Assembly: GCA_023053575.1 (NCBI GenBank)
Contig: JAKZAP010000013.1
Coordinates: 8,507,523 to 8,571,522, forward strand
Origin: Branchinecta lynchi
Lineage: Eukaryota > Arthropoda > Branchiopoda > Anostraca > Branchinectidae
Length of the DNA: 64,000 nucleotides
Reading direction: 5' to 3'
The translations under genes were made by a program, and so were the position numbers. Position 1 is the stretch's first letter; each line of letters begins with the position of its first letter. Positions 57,504-64,000 of this stretch are shown here, piece after piece. The notes under the pieces were generated by a model, which did not search any database, had not been told where the DNA came from, and saw nothing but the letters and a program-made list of their open reading frames with translations.

Positions 57504-58606
57504 TTTTTGGGGAACCCAAAACGTAAGTGGAGGGATACCTATGACATCGTAAAAGTTGTCCGTCTGTCCGTCCGTCCGTCTGTAAGCACAATAACTCTTG
57601 AAGGGAATGAGATATTTTGATGAAACTTGGTGTGAGGATTCGTTGGGTCATCGGACAAGTCAAGTTCGTAGATGGGCTTTGTAGCCCTACATTTAGGGGG
57701 GGGGGGGGGTTCAAATTAAGTGGCAAACAAAATATTTTTAAACAGCTAATGTGATAGTCGATTACGGAGTATAAAGACATGCTGAACACTGGTGAAAACC
57801 ATTTTGTCATCGGACAAGTAGTTCGCCCGGAATCCGGCCGACACCGGAAAGTTTGTTAAAGTAAAAGTTTTATTTGAAGTTGATTGGATGTTCGATTTAG
57901 GGGTAGGAAGACATGCTAAGCATGATCTTGAAAACCATTTTCTAGACGGACAAGTAGTTCGCCCGGAATCCGGCCCAAGCCGGAAAGCTTGCCAAAATTA
58001 AAAGTTTTATTTGGAGTTGATTAGATGTTCGATTTGGGGCAAGAAGACATGCTGAACATTTACGTGAAAACAATTTTCTACCCGGACATATAGTTCGCCC
58101 GGAATCTGGCCAAAATCGGAAAATTGTTAAAAGTTAAAGTTTTATTTGTAGTTGATTAGATATCCAATTTAGGGGTAAGAAGAGATGCTGAATCTGTCTG
58201 TGACAATTATTTTTTACCCGGACATATAGTTCTAACGGAATCCGGCTGGAGTCGGAAAACTTGTTATAAGTTAAATTTTTATTTGAAGTTGATTAGATGT
58301 TCATTATTGGGGAAAGAAGATACCCTGAGTTCGTTTCGGAGTTCGGCCGAAACCGGAAAATTGGCAGAAGGGGCAGGAAGTTTCTGTCAAAACAGATATG
58401 ACTTATAGGGGTAAACACACATGCTGAATCCATATCTGAACTTGGTTTTCTCAGATGATTAGCTATTTGGCCTTAATCTGTTTCTGAATTTGAATAGTAA
58501 AAATGCTCAAGGAGTCTGGCGAAGACTGGATCTGGCTAAGACAAGACCCAGTTGTCTGGGTTAGATATTGAATTTTTGGGATCCCTTCGAAACCTTTGGT
58601 CTTGTT
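57504..58606 (+). mobile_element. Dispersed family A, copy 11
   Basis: It starts TTTTTGGGGAACCCAAAACG and has GTCCGTCTGTCCGTCCGTCC, then the line ending GATGAAACTTGGTGTGAGG and five core units. It ends GGGATCCCTTCGAAACC then TTTGGTCTTGTT. It is very similar to copies 3 and 6 and looks young. Confidence 0.87.
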
Positions 58607-58711
58607 TTTTTAGCAAGTGAAAAGAAAAACTTTTGATAATCCTTTCTCAGTATGTTGCATCTATACTGCGCTATTGTCGTCTAACCGAACACAAGCTATA
58701 TGTTCTTCCAG

Positions 58712-58854
58712 GAATGTTCTTCAAACGGAACCAAAATAACAGCAGAGCGGTTAAAGGTTCTTGGTTAAAGTGGTATTCCAATTCCAGCAAAAAGGAGGTG
58801 GGGTCCCGGGAAGCCATTAACGCATCGACAACCATGAGTGATCTGCAAGATTAA
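58712..58854 (+). CDS. Candidate terminal exon of an unknown + strand gene
   Basis: An acceptor TATATGTTCTTCCAG (AG at 58710-58711) is followed by an open frame MFFKRNQNNSRAVKGSWLKW ... STTMSDLQD ending TAA at 58852-58854. The peptide is basic then serine-rich, like a cytoplasmic tail, and the composition looks more coding than the surroundings. No domain is recognised. The frame also runs upstream to 58633, so a longer or intronless reading cannot be excluded. Confidence 0.3.
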
Positions 58855-59954
58855 TGGAATGGAATCCCTTCCTTGGTCTTTCCATGTCAACGAGAGCCAA
58901 GAGCTGATCGTTTCACTTGGAAAGCCTCTAGAGGGTAAACGACAGCTCTGGGATTAGTCGATGGAAACCGCCATGGAGTCGAGGCTTGAGGTAAAGATAA
59001 CGGAAGATGCCCTGTCAGAATCATGGCAGTGTTGTGACGTCTCTTTGTCCAGAGCCTCATCGACTATACGTAGCGGAAGATTATTATCGTCCGTCTTTTC
59101 CATAACTTAATTGCGAAAGTGAAGATACACAGAATTCCGCGGTCGTAGACGTAGCAGAAGTGAATATTATTGTCCGCCATTCTCAGAGCTTAAAGGACCC
59201 GTTGTACCTATAATACTAATGCTACCTACTTCGGCAATCTCTCCATCCATTCCCAAACTTGGAGATCCAAATTTCAGACGGTACGTCCTATCGCCCCACC
59301 CCCAATAAAACGGCACTGACTTGACATTTTCCATGTTTCACTATTCCGATACGCCTGATAATTAGTCGTGATAAGCTCATATTTTTGGGAAAAACGGTTA
59401 TTTAATTTTGTGTTTTTGCTCAAAGGTCCTGGAGAAGGCTTAAAGCAGTGGGTAATTCTAAATACTCAGCTAATTTAGAATATTGGAACATACACAATAG
59501 ACAGTGCGAGGTAAGCATAAGCCCGTAGCGGAAGTGAACACTATTGTCCGCCTTTTCTGTAATAGGCTTAATTGCACAGCGCAAATGGATATTCAGTTGT
59601 GGACCCAGCATTACCATACACACAAGAACGCGATCTATTCCTCTCTTTCTATCTCTCATTTCAGATGAAGTGAGTTCTCCACTGGTAACGGTGAGCTGTC
59701 GCGAACCATCGTAATGTGTCGTAAGAGGCCATTTTGACGATTTTCAGCCAATGAGAGCACGTCGAGTCTGGAGGAGTACGGTTATGACGCCCTTACGAGT
59801 GCTAGTGGAGGACCCAGTTGAAACTAAGACTGACCAGAGCAGACCCACGCTGCCCCAGTGGCACGCCCCGGGGGAGCCCGAGATTACTGTAGGAATAATC
59901 AACAGTTGATTTATACTGACGTTTTGTGTTCTATCTGACGTTCATGGGTTTTGG
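58855..59954. other. Intergenic stretch, nothing recognised
   Basis: GTAGCGGAAG...TATTGTCCGCC words recur near 59075, 59155 and 59525, a weak dispersed repeat. No gene is supported. Confidence 0.4.
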
Positions 59955-62724
59955 GTTTTTATGGCACTTGCCTTTCGGCCAAGTGCCATATAGCAATCGC
60001 AATTCCTGTCCGTCCGTCGGCCGGTCCGGGTTTTTCTAGTTTGGGCACTTCCACATAAGCAAAATCCTGAATACGTCCTTCTTCCAGAAATAGTTGAAAA
60101 ATGCCGCTTTGGTTCAATGCAGTTTGGATTCCGTTCGAGCGCCAGTTGTGCGCACGCTCATCACATATTGACAAAAATTATGAAACAGGCTACCCGCGAC
60201 AAGTCTGTTGTACATATATGTTCTGTAGATATAGCTGGTGCTTTTGACAATATAACGCATTCTCAGGCCCTATTTTCTCTCATTACTTCTGGCGTGAATC
60301 TGTCTGTTATCTATCTGTTAAAATCTTGGTATGGTCATTCTTCAGTAAGGTTCAAATAGCAAGTTTGCTTGTCAGAGATTATTCCTGTCCGAACCGGTGT
60401 TCGCCAAGGGGGAGTCTTATCTCCCTACATCTTCCAATCGGACATATCTTCTTGTCTCGATTCTTTGCATCCTGCTTACTTATATAAAGATTATGCCATA
60501 GACATAGCCTACCCGGATGACTTGCTCTTAGTAAGCCGTAGCCGATCCACACTCACAAAAAATGTAAGTAAGCTGTCGTCGGAACTTCTCAAAATTGGCC
60601 TTGAAGTTAACCTGTCAAAATGTGAGTACCTGCATTTCAACCCTTCTTCAAATGGTTCGAATGCATCCAAAGCTTCTATATCTCTTGAATCGTTCATCGT
60701 CAAATCAACAGACTCTCTACGGTGGCTCGGCATAACATTCAAATCTTCATTGTCAAAGTCTTGTTCTTCGGTTGTTCAAGAAGTTTATAAATCAATCCGT
60801 AGCACCTATGGGTGCATCGTCCCCAACCGGGGGCGCTATAATCGTAAAGCTTTGGGGAAAATTTGTACGGCACCTTCTGCGCTCCTTCTATACTATTTCG
60901 TTCTGGCGTCACTCATGTTCTGCGAAAGAAGGAGATTAAAAAGATGAGATCATATTATTTTAAATAGGCGAAGCACCTGCTCCACTTGTCGAAATTATGT
61001 CATAACCATACATTGACGGAGAAATTCAAAATTCAAGATACAAGTGTTACCCTTTTGGATGTTTCCTCATCGCTTTCAAAAATCATGGAGAACAGGGCCC
61101 AACCAGCGCACGACGTCGTCCACTGCTTCCTGACCGAAGCTTGAAAATTAAGTGTCTTTTCTGTGTGTTTATGTGTTTTGTTTATTTTCTTCGTTTACTC
61201 CGCCTTTTCAAAATGGCGGGTCATAAATAAATTACTTACTTACTTACTTACTAACATAAGCTAGGACGATGAAACTTGGCAGGCACATCAGGAACCCCAA
61301 GAGATTAAGTTGGAATTAGTCGCTTCGTGGGGGGAGTGGAGAGAGGGGGAATCCGGAATCTTGAGGTATTTATAACTTTTGAACGGGTGATCGGATCTTA
61401 ATGAAACTTGATATTTGGAAAGACCACGTGTCTCGGACGACCCACTTCAAATCTGAACCGGATCCGGTGACTTTGGGGGGAGCCGGAAATCTTGGAAACG
61501 CTTCGAGTGGAGGAATCGGGATGAAACTTGGTGGGAAGAACAAGCACAAGTCGTCGACACATCACTGACATAACCGAACCTGATTGGGCACTGTGGTTGA
61601 AGCTGGGGGGGGGGGGATTCTGGTGACCCAGCGAGTTCGGTATTTCCTGATGTAATAAGATGATGAAACTCGGCAGGGATATGAGGGATCCGAATAGTTT
61701 CGACACGAGAATAGATGCACGATTCGAACATCGTGGGGGGGTGGAGGGATGGGGAATTCGGAATCTAGTGGCATTTATAACTTTTGAACGGGCGATCGGA
61801 TTTGAATGAAACTTGGCAAGTCGAGAAAGTGTTTGTCTCAGATGTTCCACGTCAAGTCCGGAACGGATCCGATACTTGGGGGTGTGTGGAAGGGGGCACC
61901 GGAATTTTTGTGAAACGCTTAGTGTCGAGGGATCGGGATGGAATTTGGTGGGAAGAACATGCATAAGCATTAGATACGTTCTTGACGGAATCAGATCATG
62001 TCGGGATTCTCTGGGGGGAGTTGGAGTGGATTTCCCGGAATTCCGGTGATCGCGAGATAGGATAGAATGCTAAGGACGATAAAACTAGGCAGGCATATTA
62101 GTGAGACGACCAAATAGACTTAAGGACCCGACACAATGCCCTAGGAAGACTTTCGTTTCTGGATCCGACCATTTTTTGGGCTGTAAAAAATGGTCCGATT
62201 CTAGTAAAACTTTATGGGTGAACTGGTGACCTAGATACGAACCCATGTAGCCGTGGCTGGGGGGGGGGGGGGTCTGCCCAAACAGATGGGCAGAATGGAA
62301 TGCAACTTGGACAGTACTAAGTTTTTGCGGCCTAGATTTGTCATTTGGCGTCCGAACCAGATCCAACCAAAGTAGGAGGAGGATGAAGTAGGAACCGGAA
62401 ATTTGCAGATATGCTCCGATTTGATTTAAACTTGATGGACCGGGAGACAGAGTTGTTAGTATATGTATGAGTCGTATTCGGCCACAGTAGAGGGAGTCCC
62501 GGAAATGTTGTGGCTCGCATAGGGGTTAAACGATTGAAGTGTCTGAATGAAACTTGGAAAGTAGAGAGAGAGAGTCTGCCTTAGATGACATATTTTAGGG
62601 TCTGGACCGGATCCGAGCACGGTGGGGAAGGGTATCGGAATTCCCGGAAAAGTGCTCAGATTCACTTTCTCGCTTCTCACACCACCTACTTGTAATAAAT
62701 GCCATATTAGCTCGTAGCTCTTGT
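59955..62724 (+). mobile_element. Family E element, copy 2, split by a non-LTR insertion
   Basis: The start has ATGGCACTTGCCTTTCGGCC then AAGTGCCATATAGC, GTCCGTCCGTCGGCCGGTCC and GGGCACTTCCACATAAGC. After the insertion at 60061-61253 the element resumes with TAGGACGATGAAACTTGG and several diverged core units. It ends AATGCCATATTAGCTCG then TAGCTCTTGTT. Its core is more varied than that of copy 1. Confidence 0.8.
60061..61253 (+). pseudogene. 5'-truncated non-LTR retrotransposon with reverse transcriptase
   Basis: ACATAAGC flanks both sides (60053-60060 and 61254-61261), a target duplication. Reading along the + strand: MQFGFRSSASCAHAHHIL, VDIAGAFDNITHSQ, an in-frame stop at 60358, GVRQGGVLSPYIF, AYPDDLLLVSRSRS (YADD changed to YPDD, 60510-60521), VNLSKCEYLHF and LRWLGITFKS. 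The 3' end is a TTAC simple repeat (61231-61252). The stop and the altered catalytic box make it inactive. It lies in the same orientation as its host family E. Confidence 0.88.
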
Positions 62725-63595
62725 TTTAAGTAATTTTTGTATGGCGCTTGCCCTTCGTTCAAGTGCCATAGCGATGGCAATTTTTGTCGGTCCGGGTTTT
62801 GCTAGTTAGGGCACTTCCACATAAAATAGGACGATGATTCTTGGCAGGCGTATCTGGGACCCCAATTGATTAAGTTTGAAATACTCACTTCCCCAATCTG
62901 AGCATCGTGGGAGGAGTGGAGGGAGGGGGAATCCGGAATCTGCAGGTATTTACACCTTTTCAACGGGTGATCGGATCTTAATGAAACTTGATATTTGGCA
63001 AGACCTCGTGCCTCAGACGACCCAATTCAAAACCGAACCGGATCTGGTGACTTTTGGGGGGGGAGTCAGACGGGGAACCATAAATCTTGGGAAACGCTTA
63101 GAGTGGAGGGATCTGGATGAAGCTTGGTGGGAAGAGCAAGCACAGTTCTAGATATATTATTTACATAACCGGACCGGATTCGTGCACTGTGGGGGGGGGG
63201 GGGGGTCCGGAATTCTTGTGATCCAGCGAGTTCGATATATTCATATGTACTTAGGACGATGAAACTGGCGCATGAGGGAATAGAACAAACTGATTTGGGA
63301 ATAGTAGTTTGCATGACCCGACGATCGTTGGAGAATGGAGGGATGGGGAATCCGGAGTCTACTGGCATTCATACCTTCTGAACGGGCAATCGGATTTGAA
63401 TGAAACTTGGCAAGTGGAAAGAGGTGTCGTCTCAGGTGCTCCATGTCTGAGTCCGGACCGGACCGTTACTTGTGGGGGGAGTTGAAGGGGATACTGGAAT
63501 TTTCGTGAAACTCTTAGCGTCGAGGGATCTGGGTGGAATTTGGTCTGAAGAACAAGCATAGGCCATGGATACGTTCTTGACACAACCAGATCATA

Positions 63596-63692
63596 TCGTA
63601 TTTGACGGTGCAAAGTGGATAAGTCAGGCAACCGTACATTTTATTGGAGCTATATTTCGGCCCTTCTTGGCAAGGGTCCTCTTCAGGCTCTT
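63596..63692 (-). repeat. Minimal family B insertion with hammerhead-like core
   Basis: Only about 96 bp are present, from TATTTGACGGTGCAAAG to CCTCTTCAGGCTC. The - strand motif at 63645-63690 has GAGC, CTGAAGA, a GGACCCTT...AAGGGCC stem with one A-C mismatch, GAAATATA and GCTC. The insertion ends at the stem I strand of the motif. By comparison with family E copy 2 near 61990 the insertion replaced only a few bases. Confidence 0.6.
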
Positions 63693-63949
63693 TGGGGGGA
63701 GTTGCAGGGGGTTTCGCAGAATTTTGGTGATCGCGAGTTTGGATAGACTTCCAGATATGCTAAGGACGATGAAATTTGGCAGATATATCAGTGACCCGAC
63801 AAAAGAGATTTAAGGACCTGCACAATGGCCAAGGAAAACTTCCGTTCCTGAAGCCGACCATTTTGGGGGAGTTAAGGGAAGAGGAATCCGGAAATTACTG
63901 ACTTCCATAGGTTGCGAACGTGTGGTCCGATCCGAGTGAAGCTCTTTAG

Positions 63950-64000
63950 GGTGTTCCTACGGCCCAAGCTGACTGCGAATCATACTTGACGGTGCAAAAC
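63950..64000 (-). repeat. Family B fragment at the window edge
   Basis: CGGCCCAAGCTGACTGCGAA then TCATACTTGACGGTGCAAAA matches the outer part of family B copy 1. The hammerhead-like part would follow outside the window. Confidence 0.6.

Larger units (their letters stand above)
62736..64000 (+). mobile_element. Family E element, copy 3, runs off the window
   Basis: It starts ATGGCGCTTGCCCTTCG then TTCAAGTGCCATAGCG, directly after the end of copy 2. It keeps GGTCGGTCCGGGTTTTGC-like words and core units with GGGTGATCGGATCTTAATG. A family B fragment interrupts it at 63596-63692, and a second one begins at about 63950. The 3' end is outside the window. Confidence 0.7.

Overview
The window is animal nuclear DNA, most likely from an invertebrate with a large, repeat-rich genome. 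I cannot name the species. Coding potential is sparse, real exons have GT/AG splice sites, and most of the rest consists of transposon relics: hAT, piggyBac, Tc1/mariner-like MITEs, CR1/L2-like non-LTR fragments and Helitron-like repeats with tandem cores. No operons, tRNA or rRNA genes were seen.

One host gene is clear: the last three coding exons of a ZNF830 (CCDC16) homologue on the + strand, at 2926-3044, 24637-24806 and 46184-46328. Splice phases agree and together the exons give the conserved C-terminal part of the protein. The zinc-finger part lies left of the window. The two introns are about 21.6 and 21.4 kb and hold most of the repeats. Two weaker candidate terminal exons lie downstream: 53723-53835 (-) and 58712-58854 (+).

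Layout. 1-2925: upstream ZNF830 intron, with two hAT MITEs that have 8-bp target duplications. 3045-24636: intron with a foldback MITE, dispersed family A (five copies), a non-LTR reverse transcriptase fragment, a decayed piggyBac transposase (14191-15999) and family B repeats carrying a hammerhead-ribozyme-like core. 24807-46183: intron dominated by a 10,037-bp foldback element (29713-39749) with arms of 4.3 and 5.6 kb and a perfect 7-bp target duplication (TTAGGAT). Its arms carry subterminal arrays of a GCCGAGA motif, nested MITEs and mirrored open frames. After it come a decayed CR1-like reverse transcriptase split by a hAT MITE, and more family A. 46329-64000: intergenic, with a three-level nest (family E inside a hAT element inside a family A copy, about 47605-50466), tandem family F, a family A copy split by a TA-flanked MITE, and two long family E copies. 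The first of these is split by a non-LTR insertion with an 8-bp target duplication.

The most unusual features are the giant foldback element and a shared sentence. Otherwise distinct repeat families (A, A-prime, E, F) all carry a TCCG/TCTG-rich stretch or tandem core followed by a conserved line ending in GATGAAACTTGG or a close variant. This suggests one superfamily of tandem-core elements that has strongly colonised this locus.
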